From NCBI GenBank assembly GCA_030043175.1, contig JASHYD010000675.1, positions 1 to 5,975 of the forward strand: a DNA stretch of 5,975 nucleotides, in the 5' to 3' direction. The DNA is from Xanthobacteraceae bacterium. Its GTDB lineage: Bacteria; Pseudomonadota; Alphaproteobacteria; Rhizobiales; Xanthobacteraceae. Below, piece by piece: positions 1 to 5,610 of this stretch (position 1 is the first letter of the stretch; each line of letters begins with the position of its first letter). Both the position numbers and the translations under genes were made by a program. The notes under the pieces were generated by a model. The model did not search any database and was not told the origin of the DNA. It saw nothing but the letters and a program-made list of their open reading frames with translations.

Positions 1-1
1 C

Positions 2-532
2 TTTCGCAAATACGTGCCGGGCTGCGAGGAACTGGAACTCGTCACCACCGCCCCCGTTATGGGCGTGCGCGACAGCTGCCGCATCGTGGGCGAATTCGAA
101 CTCACCATCGAGGACTTCAAGTCCGCCCGCCAGTTTCCGGATCAGGTGGCCGTCTACAACCGCCCGACCGACGTGCACCCAACCGACACTTCTGACAAGG
201 AATATCAGCGTTTCCTGCGCGAGTTCGAGGGCTTCCACGGCCTTGGCGAGGGCGATTGCCTCGGCATCCCCTATGGCATCTTGGTACCCAAGGGCTGGAC
301 CAATCTGTGGGTGGCGGGGCGCTGCCATTCGAGCGACACCAGGGTGCACGGTTCGATCCGCGCCCAATCGGCTGCCTATATGATGGGCCAGGCCGCAGCG
401 ACCGCAGCCGTGCAGTCGATCCGGACCGGCGAACCGGCTTGCGATCTCGACACCGAGCAGCTCGTCGTCGCCTTGCGCGCCGCCGGCGCCTATCTGCCGC
501 AGCGAGAATTGAGCAGGACGATGACACGGTGA
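2..532 (+). CDS. FAD-dependent oxidoreductase, C-terminal part (5' end outside window)
   Basis: This is the last 176 residues of a flavoprotein; the frame is open from base 2 and ends at TGA 530-532. It resembles the C-terminal half of the 'FAD_oxidored' group (PF12831-like). The signature stretches are GVRDSCRIVGEFELT (fragment residues 21-35), IPYGILVPKG (89-98), NLWVAGRCHS (101-110) and a following HGSIRAQ...MGQAAATAA helix (116-136); in such proteins these last segments close over the FAD. The N-terminal Rossmann GxGxxG motif must lie upstream of the window, so the substrate cannot be inferred. It is not NadB-like: the L-aspartate oxidase/succinate dehydrogenase C-terminal arrangement is not seen. 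Its stop codon overlaps the start of the NAD regulator, suggesting one transcript and coupled translation. The family call is fairly secure; the reaction is unknown. Confidence 0.85.
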   Translation, partial: FRKYVPGCEELELVTTAPVMGVRDSCRIVGEFELTIEDFKSARQFPDQVAVYNRPTDVHPTDTSDKEYQRFLREFEGFHGLGEGDCLGIPYGILVPKGWTNLWVAGRCHSSDTRVHGSIRAQSAAYMMGQAAATAAVQSIRTGEPACDLDTEQLVVALRAAGAYLPQRELSRTMTR

Positions 533-1470
533 GGGCCGACCATCACGCCGTCCCGATCGAGCTGACAGCGGTCATCGTGGCCGTCACCGCGGACGAGCCG
601 CGCGTGCTTGCGATCCATGACGCCGACCACAACGCCGACGCGCTGCCCACCGGCCCGTTCGAGTCGGGCCATCGGACGCTGCAAATCGGCATACGATCTT
701 GGGTCGAGCGCCAGACCCATCATCCGCTTGGATATATCGAGCAGCTTTACACCTTCGCGGACCGCGATCGGACCCGCGATGGCGTCGGCGGGCGGCTGGT
801 TTCGATCAGCTATCTCGGGCTGACCCGGGAAGGGCACGCGGCCGGCGAGCGCGACCCGCGCTGGCAGAGCTGGTACCGGTTCTTTCCGTGGGAGGATTGG
901 CGTTCCGGACCGCCGGTTGCCGTCGGGCGGACCATCGCATCCCGTCTGCGCGCATGGGCGAAGGACGCCGAGAATGGCACGACACGACGCGAGCGCAACA
1001 ACCGCATCGAGATTGCGTTTGGCTTGTCGGGCCACCCCTGGAACGAGGAACTCACGCTGCAGCGCTACGAGCTCATCTACGAGGCCGCGCTGGTTGCGGA
1101 GGCAAAGCGCGGCGGACAGGTCATCGACCCGCTGCCGGGGGTGCCGATGATGCATGACCATCGCCGCATCCTGGCGACCGGCATCGCCCGGCTGCGCGCG
1201 AAGATCAAATACCGCCCCGTCGTGTTCGAGTTGATGCCCGAGAGCTTCACGTTGCTTGCGCTTCAGCGCAGCGTCGAGGCCCTCGCGGGACAGCGGCTCC
1301 ACAAGCAGAATTTCCGCAGGCTGATCGATCAGCAGGGCTTGGTCGAGGATACCGGCGAGGTGGCGTTGCCGACGGGCGGCCGTCCGGCCAAGCTGGTCAG
1401 GTTCCGTCGCGAGGTGCTGCTTGAGCGAGCGGTCGCCGGGACCAAGCTGCCCCTGTCCCGTCCGGTGTGA
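529..1470 (+). CDS. nadQ: NadQ-like transcriptional regulator of NAD biosynthesis (NAD regulator, Nudix-related)
   Basis: This 313-residue protein matches the alphaproteobacterial 'NAD regulator' family (COG4111, NadQ), analogous to NrtR. The N-terminal part (about 11-130) is Nudix-like. The Nudix box G-x5-E-x7-R-E-U-x-E-E-x-G keeps its exact spacing at residues 42-63, but only G42, R56 and E60 of the key residues remain; H48, S57 and R61 replace the glutamates. Ligand sensing is therefore more likely than hydrolysis. The C-terminal part (about 205-300) contains KIKYRPVVFELMP (225-237), a Q-rich helix, HKQNFRRL (258-265) and GRPAKLVRFRREV (284-296), which resembles the winged helix of NrtR. 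The GTG start at 529 was chosen because it overlaps the upstream stop (GTGA), has AGGA 10 bases before it, and begins just ahead of the conserved fold. nadA follows 224 bases downstream on the same strand, which supports the role. The symbol rests on family recognition, not on experiment. Confidence 0.85.
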   Translation: MRADHHAVPIELTAVIVAVTADEPRVLAIHDADHNADALPTGPFESGHRTLQIGIRSWVERQTHHPLGYIEQLYTFADRDRTRDGVGGRLVSISYLGLTREGHAAGERDPRWQSWYRFFPWEDWRSGPPVAVGRTIASRLRAWAKDAENGTTRRERNNRIEIAFGLSGHPWNEELTLQRYELIYEAALVAEAKRGGQVIDPLPGVPMMHDHRRILATGIARLRAKIKYRPVVFELMPESFTLLALQRSVEALAGQRLHKQNFRRLIDQQGLVEDTGEVALPTGGRPAKLVRFRREVLLERAVAGTKLPLSRPV

Positions 1471-1557
1471 GCGGGCCGGCTCCGCGCGACCGCCGCGCCG
1501 CGCGCGTCCGCCCGCTCTTCCCCCACCTGTGCTTTCCCGCCGGCGCAAGGCGGACGG

Positions 1558-1583
1558 GTCGCCCGCCAGCGCTTGCGGGCGAC
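1558..1583. repeat. Strong hairpin after nadQ (possible terminator without a T run)
   Basis: GTCGCCCGC at 1558-1566 pairs perfectly with GCGGGCGAC at 1575-1583 around an 8-base loop, whose core AGCGCT is itself palindromic. It lies 88 bases after the nadQ stop in a very GC-rich stretch. No T tract follows, so it is not a canonical intrinsic terminator. It could stabilise the 3' end of the nadQ message, act with Rho, or be a short intergenic repeat. The structure is certain as sequence; its function is not. Confidence 0.4.
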
Positions 1584-1595
1584 ACGATCGCAGGC

Positions 1596-1624
1596 TTGAC
1601 ACCGCGAAGTTCTACTCGCATCTA
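1596..1624 (+). promoter_or_regulatory. Possible nadA promoter (TTGACA box with weak -10)
   Basis: TTGACA at 1596-1601 is a perfect consensus -35 box. With a 17-base spacer the -10 would be CATCTA (1619-1624), which matches the consensus poorly. A TAGCAT at 1623 fits better in sequence but at a spacing that is too long. If used, transcription would begin near 1631 and the inverted repeat at 1666-1680 would lie in the leader, where a bound repressor could still block elongation. The location, after the nadQ hairpin and before nadA, is right for a separate nadA promoter, but the -10 is weak. Confidence 0.3.
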
Positions 1625-1665
1625 GCATAAGGTGGCCACGTTGGGGCACGGACGCGTCATAGTAA

Positions 1666-1680
1666 TGCTCTAAGTGAGCA
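1666..1680. promoter_or_regulatory. Candidate NadQ operator upstream of nadA
   Basis: TGCTC-TAAGT-GAGCA is a perfect inverted repeat of two 5-base arms with a 5-base spacer, so the arms are about one helical turn apart centre to centre. It ends 14 bases before the nadA ATG and immediately precedes the ribosome binding site. It is the only short symmetric site of this kind seen close to nadA, and the neighbouring gene encodes a NAD-biosynthesis regulator. The symmetry is directly visible; its assignment to NadQ is inferred from position and from the known role of the family as a repressor of nad genes. Confidence 0.55.
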
Positions 1681-1683
1681 CAA

Positions 1684-1690
1684 AGAGGTG
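1684..1690 (+). promoter_or_regulatory. Ribosome binding site deciding the nadA start
   Basis: AGAGGTG, with its AGG core at 1686-1688, sits 6 bases before ATG 1695. It favours this ATG over the in-frame GTG at 1674, which lies inside the inverted repeat and has no comparable Shine-Dalgarno sequence. Confidence 0.6.
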
Positions 1691-1694
1691 CAGC

Positions 1695-2687
1695 ATGCTG
1701 CAAGCAACATCTATGGCCGACGCGCTGGCGCGCACGGCGCCGCTTTATGAGCGCGTGAAGACGATCATCCCGCCGGTCGAGTGGCCGTTCTTCGCCCACG
1801 ATATCGACGCAATTCTCGCCCTCAAGCGCACTCGTAACGCGGTCATCCTCGCCCATAACTACCAGACTCCGGAGATTTTCCATTGTGTCGCAGATCTCGT
1901 CGGCGACAGCCTCGCCCTGGCGCGTGAGGCAACGCGCGTTGACGCCGATGTCGTTGTGCTTGCCGGCGTACACTTCATGGCCGAGACGGCGAAATTGCTC
2001 AATCCCGGCAAGACCGTGCTGATTCCCGACACCGCAGCGGGCTGCTCGCTAGCCTCCTCGATCACCCCCGCCGATGTGCGGCTCTTGCGCCAGCGCTATC
2101 CCGGTGTGCCGGTCGTGACTTACGTTAACACGTCGGCCGCCGTGAAGGCGGAGTCTGACATCTGCTGCACCTCAGGCAATGCGAAGAAGATCGTCGAATC
2201 GCTTGGGGCCGATCGGGTGATCATGCTTCCCGACGAATTTCTGGCGCAGAATGTCGCCGCGGAAACGACAGTAGAGATTATTGCATGGGCCGGACATTGC
2301 GAGGTCCATGAGCGCTTCACCGCCACGGAAATCCGCCTGCTGCGCGAGCAATACCCCGGCCTTGTCGTGCTCGCGCATCCGGAGTGCCCGCCGGAAGTCG
2401 TGGCCGAGGCCGATTTCGCCGGATCAACCGCGGCGATGAGCGAATACGTGGGAACCCACAAACCGGCGCGCGTTGTCATGGTGACGGAGTGTTCGATGAG
2501 CGACAACGTGGCGGTCGGCCATCCTGAAATCGAGTTCGTGCGGCCCTGCAATCTGTGTCCGCACATGAAAAGGATCACGCTGTCGAACATCCGGCGCGCC
2601 CTGGAGACCATGACGCATGAGGTTACCATCGATCCGACGGTGGCAATGGGCGCCCGGCGGGCGGTCGAACGCATGCTCGCGGTTTAG
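1695..2687 (+). CDS. nadA: Quinolinate synthase NadA
   Basis: This 330-residue cytoplasmic iron-sulfur enzyme condenses iminoaspartate with dihydroxyacetone phosphate to form quinolinate, the second step of de novo NAD synthesis. Diagnostic segments are AHNYQ (53-57), [10 protein letters not shown] (91-100), [10 protein letters not shown] (111-120), [13 protein letters not shown] (143-155), GHCEVHERF (200-208), HPECPPEV (228-235), TECSM (264-268) and [10 protein letters not shown] (285-294). Cys117, Cys202 and Cys288 are the expected three ligands of the [4Fe-4S] cluster; Cys285 adds a CxxC in the last segment. The length is normal and the frame intact. The start is ATG 1695 because of its AGAGG site; GTG 1674 would add seven residues. 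A palindrome just upstream and the NAD regulator gene before it suggest NAD-responsive repression. Unusually, nadB and nadC, often in the same operon, do not follow. Confidence 0.96.
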   Translation: MLQATSMADALARTAPLYERVKTIIPPVEWPFFAHDIDAILALKRTRNAVILAHNYQTPEIFHCVADLVGDSLALAREATRVDADVVVLAGVHFMAETAKLLNPGKTVLIPDTAAGCSLASSITPADVRLLRQRYPGVPVVTYVNTSAAVKAESDICCTSGNAKKIVESLGADRVIMLPDEFLAQNVAAETTVEIIAWAGHCEVHERFTATEIRLLREQYPGLVVLAHPECPPEVVAEADFAGSTAAMSEYVGTHKPARVVMVTECSMSDNVAVGHPEIEFVRPCNLCPHMKRITLSNIRRALETMTHEVTIDPTVAMGARRAVERMLAV

Positions 2688-2753
2688 CTTTGCTCAACGC
2701 GCCTGCGATGAATTCTTCAGCAACCGTCGCCCGGACTCTGTTTTCGGTTTTCG

Positions 2754-2819
2754 CCCCGTCAACGGGGACTGCGCCCCTCATGGGCGATGCCGCCGAGGTC
2801 ACATTGGCCTGCAGGCCAA
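2754..2819. terminator. Cluster of three hairpins between convergent nadA and the EF-hand gene
   Basis: Three separate stem-loops follow one another in the 150-base convergent gap. The first is CCCCG-TCAA-CGGGG (2754-2767), the second CGCCC-CTCAT-GGGCG (2772-2786), and the third a perfect 16-base palindrome TTGGCCTGCAGGCCAA (2804-2819). None is followed by a T run on either strand, so they do not look like classical intrinsic terminators. Their place between two converging genes suggests bidirectional termination or protection of 3' ends. The rest of the gap (2688-2753 and 2820-2837) holds nothing recognisable. Confidence 0.4.
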
Positions 2820-2837
2820 GCATAACGGCCCATCCGG

Positions 2838-3248
2838 CTATCTCTGGACGAGTCGTTTCAGAGCCCGCCCGGGCCGGGAGTGGAGCTCCTTGGCGTCCAG
2901 CGTATCGTCGCTGTCGCGATTGGCAGCGTCGAATCGCTTCGCGACGGTTGCGAGATACTCGTCCTTCGTCAAAGTACCGTCATGGTCGTGATCGTCGGCG
3001 GCCAGCTCCTTGGCGCTCAGGCGGCCCTTGAGTTCGCGTCCGCTTAATGTTCCGTCGTGGTCGCGATCGAGCTGGTCAAACAGCGCCGATGCCGCCGCCT
3101 TTGTCTCGCCGAGGTCGACGGTGCCGTCATGATCGGAATCGAGGAGCTGCAGCAAGCCTGCCGTCTTGCTCGCCGCGAAGCTCTGCGCAAATGCGCTTAG
3201 GATTCCAAACAATACCAGAAAACCAAGCGTTTTGCCGGCGGTTTTCAT
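2838..3248 (-). CDS. Secreted EF-hand calcium-binding protein
   Basis: This 136-residue protein has a signal peptide: MKTAGK, a hydrophobic core at residues 8-20, and a likely cleavage after SFA (residue 25). The mature protein would lie in the periplasm or outside the cell. It is built almost entirely of EF-hand loops: D37-E48 (DSDHDGTVDLGE), D61-E72 (DRDHDGTLSGRE), D86-E97 (DHDHDGTLTKDE) and N110-E121 (NRDSDDTLDAKE). The first three keep the DxDxDG core and the final Glu. The fourth starts with Asn and has Asp in place of the central Gly, so it may bind calcium weakly. The start at 3248 was chosen because of the signal peptide and a GGAGA site (3257-3261) 8 bases upstream; the frame stays open to 3308, but that extension spoils the signal sequence. 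Calcium binding is expected from the motif; the partner or pathway is unknown. Confidence 0.88.
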   Translation of the reverse strand: MKTAGKTLGFLVLFGILSAFAQSFAASKTAGLLQLLDSDHDGTVDLGETKAAASALFDQLDRDHDGTLSGRELKGRLSAKELAADDHDHDGTLTKDEYLATVAKRFDAANRDSDDTLDAKELHSRPGRALKRLVQR

Positions 3249-3392
3249 GTTCGAATTCTCCGCAATTGCCCCCGCAAAAGTAAACACCTGACAACACCGA
3301 GGAGGCACAACCGGTTTCTTGGAGCGACGAAATCTCCATCGGCATCTGCGCTGCCGAGCCGCGAGGCGTTCGCCCCCGCAGCCCGTTGCCCG
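3249..3392. other. Gap between the O-antigen ligase gene and the EF-hand gene
   Basis: This is 144 bases between two genes on the same (minus) strand. It holds the EF-hand ribosome binding site and, read on the minus strand, a TTGTCA (3282-3287) that could serve as a -35 box but has no convincing -10. Next to the ligase stop is a tandem ACGGGC(A/T) duplication. No terminator with a T run is seen, so read-through from the upstream gene cannot be excluded. Confidence 0.4.
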
Positions 3393-4643
3393 TTACGCGC
3401 CGCGATGCCCGGCCAATTCACGCCCAACATGGCTTTTGAGCGCCCCAGCCCCTTGCTCACGGAGCATCATGCCGCCGGCTATGCCGACGCCGAACGCGTA
3501 AAGCCAGCCCTGCGTGAAATCGAAGAGATGAGAGTTAAACAGCGAACCGATGCAATTTTGCGCGACCACGCTAAGCCCGATCCAGGCTGCGTGGCCGGTA
3601 TGGAGAAACATCCGGAAATGTGCGATCCACATTGCGAGCAGCAACACGACGCCGCAAAGCCCGAGCGGAATGGCGGTCGCCAGCACCTGGTTGTGCGGAT
3701 TGGTTGCCCCGGACGGTGCCGTTGGGTCAGCCGCCGCCTTTTGCGCCAACATCGCCGGGGTGGAACCGGTGCCGTGACCGAGCAGCGGCGCGTCGCGCAC
3801 GATATTCAGGGACATTTTCCAGAATCCGACGCGAAGTCCGGATGAAGTCTCATTGGCCGGGGCGCGAGAACTGTCCAGTTCGGTCGCGATGTTCGTCACG
3901 CGAGACCGCAAGTAGGGCGAGGTCGACCAGGCGATCGCCGCCACCGCCAGCCCGGTCGCGACGAAGCCTGCGAGGGCACGACGTTCAAAGTGTCTGACGC
4001 CCAACAGAGCGAACAGGCCGATGATGATGACGAGAGAAGTTCGGCTGAGGGCAATGAAAACGATGTTGGCGATAAAGACGAACGCCGCGCCGGTGAGAAA
4101 CACTGATTTTGCGCGGGACTTGCCCCAAACTGCGACAGCACGATCCAGCAGCGCAACCGAGCAAAGCGCAAACACGCCGCTCTGGATGATGTAGTCCTTC
4201 ACTGGCACGGCATAGAATTTCGTCGGTGGCCATGGAAAGTGGGGAACGAGTGCAATCAGCCATGAGAGGGTGAGCAGCACGCAGGCCGATGCAAAAAATG
4301 CGGCGAGCACCATCTCGCCGCCGCCAGCTCTGCTGAACTGTATGAACAATAATGGAATCGCCAGGAGTTTGAAGAAAGGCGCGACGCCGGAAAGCCGCTC
4401 CGGCCAAGCCACATCGGCCCACAGCATACCCGCGACGGCCAGCGCCGTCAGCGCTATGGGCAGCGCCGCCGCCGGCATGACGCCCACCTGTTGAAGCGAT
4501 GGGCCATCAAGCGTTAAGGCAACCACCACCACCCATATTGCAATGAGTATAGAGGTGGCCGAGGTGGACCATGGCAAAGAGATCAAGACCGCAGCCGCCA
4601 GATAGTCGGCAAACGCAGCAAGCCGGACGCGATCGAGTGTCAT
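3393..4643 (-). CDS. O-antigen ligase/polymerase family membrane protein (Wzy_C-like)
   Basis: This 416-residue polytopic inner-membrane protein has about ten hydrophobic segments, for example around residues 15-45, 58-75, 88-104, 110-134, 152-170, 181-199, 202-216, 225-240, 325-343 and 352-390. It fits the O-antigen ligase (WaaL)/polymerase fold that transfers polyprenyl-linked glycans in the periplasm. Family marks are ALSRTSLV (198-205, with Arg201), a periplasmic loop with GLRVGFW (269-275) and PLLGHGTGS (286-294), NPHNQVL (315-321, with the conserved-type His317), and a late FNSHLFDF (369-376). These lie where the ligase family carries its functional Arg and His residues. The start is ATG 4643; the Shine-Dalgarno is weak (AGG at 4649-4651 before CCTC-ATG). 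No glycosyltransferase or LPS gene lies beside it, so ligase and polymerase roles cannot be told apart. Confidence 0.85.
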   Translation of the reverse strand: MTLDRVRLAAFADYLAAAVLISLPWSTSATSILIAIWVVVVALTLDGPSLQQVGVMPAAALPIALTALAVAGMLWADVAWPERLSGVAPFFKLLAIPLLFIQFSRAGGGEMVLAAFFASACVLLTLSWLIALVPHFPWPPTKFYAVPVKDYIIQSGVFALCSVALLDRAVAVWGKSRAKSVFLTGAAFVFIANIVFIALSRTSLVIIIGLFALLGVRHFERRALAGFVATGLAVAAIAWSTSPYLRSRVTNIATELDSSRAPANETSSGLRVGFWKMSLNIVRDAPLLGHGTGSTPAMLAQKAAADPTAPSGATNPHNQVLATAIPLGLCGVVLLLAMWIAHFRMFLHTGHAAWIGLSVVAQNCIGSLFNSHLFDFTQGWLYAFGVGIAGGMMLREQGAGALKSHVGRELAGHRGA

Positions 4644-4703
4644 GAGGCCTGATTCAATGAAAGGGGTTGCGGATGCCGCGGCGACTAGAGCGAAATCCGA
4701 TGC

Positions 4704-4732
4704 AAAAAGCTAGCCTGAATAGATACCAGGCT
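4704..4732 (-). terminator. Intrinsic-terminator or attenuator-like hairpin before the O-antigen ligase gene
   Basis: On the minus strand AGCCTG (4732-4727), a 9-base loop and CAGGCT (4717-4712) form a perfect 6-base-pair stem. AGC and then TTTTT (4708-4704) follow. This is the layout of a short intrinsic terminator for transcripts coming from the integrase side, 61 bases before the ligase start codon. If the ligase promoter lies further upstream, it would instead act as an attenuator. The stem is short and the T run begins three bases after it, so strength is uncertain. Confidence 0.4.
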
Positions 4733-4743
4733 CTGAACTTTCG

Positions 4744-4766
4744 CCAGACCTCAAGATGAAGTCTGG
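4744..4766. repeat. Second leader hairpin CCAGAC/GTCTGG
   Basis: CCAGAC (4744-4749) pairs perfectly with GTCTGG (4761-4766) around an 11-base loop. It lies 11 bases from the terminator-like hairpin and would come just before it in a minus-strand transcript. The two stems share no obvious alternative pairing, so a true switch is not demonstrated. Confidence 0.35.
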
Positions 4767-4800
4767 TTTGCGCAGGTGATTTGCCATGACCGAACCCCGG

Positions 4801-4823
4801 TGGCGCCCGGCGCGAATCGAACG
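4801..4823 (-). other. tRNA-Arg 3'-end-like sequence, possible element attachment site
   Basis: On the minus strand this reads as a T-loop (GTTCGATTC) followed by GCGCCGGGCGC and CA. It resembles the T-arm and 3' acceptor strand of bacterial tRNA-Arg, as I recall the family: GTTCGA-TC--GCCGGGCGC. The T stem would have one C/C mismatch, the CCA is not in its normal place, and no D-arm, anticodon arm or 5' acceptor strand lies at the expected distance, so this is not a tRNA gene. Its orientation, with element remnants 5' and chromosomal-looking genes 3' of it, is what an att duplicate left by integration into a tRNA 3' end would show. The resemblance could be chance. Confidence 0.25.
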
Positions 4824-5060
4824 GGCCGGGATCGCGGTCCCCTCCCGAACAATCGGCTCGGATCACGGGTTGCAATCGGCTTGCGGCGGAATTGACGCGC
4901 TGAATGTCGAGACTATGGAGTGGCGTCTCGACCTCTTTGCCGCTCTTGCGCAGTGTGCATACATGGGACGGCGAAGACGAAGCAAGACACGATGTTGCGA
5001 CGCTGCGCGCAAGCATCCGTCATTCCCGCCCAGAATATCGGGTTGAATGTTTTCAATGTG

Positions 5061-5606
5061 TTACAGACCGTTTTTCTTCGCCTTCGCACGCGATTGTTCG
5101 ATAGCCGTTCTATCAAGGACATGGACGGCAGCCAAGGCGTTCTGTCGCTGATCCGAAAAGCGACAGTAACGCTTTACCATCTGCTCGCTCATACCAACCA
5201 TGTCGCTGATCTGCGGGACCGTCGCGCCGCCGCGGCGCAGTCGCACCACCGCGGTCCCGCGTAGGCCATGCAGAACGAGAGCACGGCAAGGGTCGAGCTG
5301 CTCGCGTTCGGTCATCCATTGGTCAGACAGCTGCTGCCGCGTGAACGGGTGACCGTCGCGCTTGACGAGAATGAATCCTGGCCGGCGTTCCCAAGTCGCC
5401 ATGGCGGTGAGCAATGCCTGCGTGAACGGAATCCAGATTTGCAGCTCGGTCTTTTGCTGAAACACGTCGATTCCAGGGACACTGTCATGCGTCTCAAGGT
5501 CCGTCCAGCGCATGTTCACCAAGTCGATGCCACGCTGACCGGTGTTGACCGCCAGGGTGACGGCGCGGGCCAGGTGTGCCCGGGCATGGCTTTCAGCGTA
5601 TGCCAC
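5061..5606 (-). pseudogene. Tyrosine recombinase (integrase), catalytic C-terminal domain only
   Basis: About 181 residues, ending at TAA 5061-5063, match the catalytic domain of a phage/ICE-type tyrosine integrase. Homology-like sequence starts near VAYAESHARAHLARAV. Catalytic residues seen are the first Arg in NTGQRGIDL (codon 5532-5534), the beta-hairpin Lys in QQKTELQIW (5451-5453), HGLR with His 5268-5270 and Arg 5259-5261, and the nucleophile Tyr in VKRYCRFSDQ (5166-5168). The usual second His/Trp is Met, in VGMSEQM. The N-terminal core-binding and arm-binding domains (about 150-200 residues in relatives) are absent. The sequence upstream is a trbE fragment in another frame, so no start codon for a normal integrase is available. 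The frame stays open to 5957 only by chance. This is a 5'-truncated remnant, probably inactive, that once integrated the element carrying trbE. Confidence 0.82.
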
Positions 5607-5610
5607 CTGT

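Larger units (their letters stand above)
4644..5060. other. Non-coding boundary region between the O-antigen ligase gene and the integrase remnant
   Basis: This 417-base stretch holds no gene I can support. Reading frames of 86-120 codons exist on both strands, but their translations are Arg/Pro/Ser-rich and lack recognisable motifs or good ribosome binding sites. It contains two hairpins near the ligase gene (4712-4732 and 4744-4766) and a tRNA 3'-end-like sequence (4801-4823). Next to the integrase stop is a small inverted repeat, TTGAA-TGTT-TTCAA (5043-5056). Its position between an apparently chromosomal gene and mobile-element remnants makes it the likely element boundary. Confidence 0.5.

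Noticed and set aside
256..528. Upstream extension of the NAD regulator frame by 91 codons
   Set aside because: It overlaps the oxidoreductase coding region, has an Arg-rich composition unlike the regulator, and the GTG at 529 matches the start of the conserved fold and the GTGA overlap.
2..532. The oxidoreductase as L-aspartate oxidase NadB
   Set aside because: Its position near nadA is suggestive, but the C-terminal motifs fit the FAD_oxidored group and not the succinate dehydrogenase/NadB family.
490..1602. 370-codon open frame on the minus strand
   Set aside because: It is a shadow antisense to the regulator gene in GC-rich DNA; the translation is Arg/Gly/Ala-rich and shows no recognisable domain.
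1674..1694. GTG 1674 as nadA start
   Set aside because: It lies inside the inverted repeat and lacks a ribosome binding site; ATG 1695 has AGAGG at good spacing.
3249..3308. Longer start for the EF-hand protein
   Set aside because: It would put 20 residues before a well-formed signal peptide; the ATG at 3248 has its own GGAGA site.
4790..4880. Intact tRNA gene
   Set aside because: Only a T-arm and 3' acceptor-like part is present; no D-arm, anticodon arm or matching 5' acceptor strand was found at the required distance, and the T stem has a mismatch.
4654..5016. 120-codon minus-strand frame as a gene
   Set aside because: It has no motif, low-complexity composition, and crosses the two hairpins and the tRNA-like sequence.
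5043..5056. TTGAA-TGTT-TTCAA inverted repeat as an integrase binding site
   Set aside because: It is short and AT-rich, and no second copy was seen; it is not enough for an arm-type site call.
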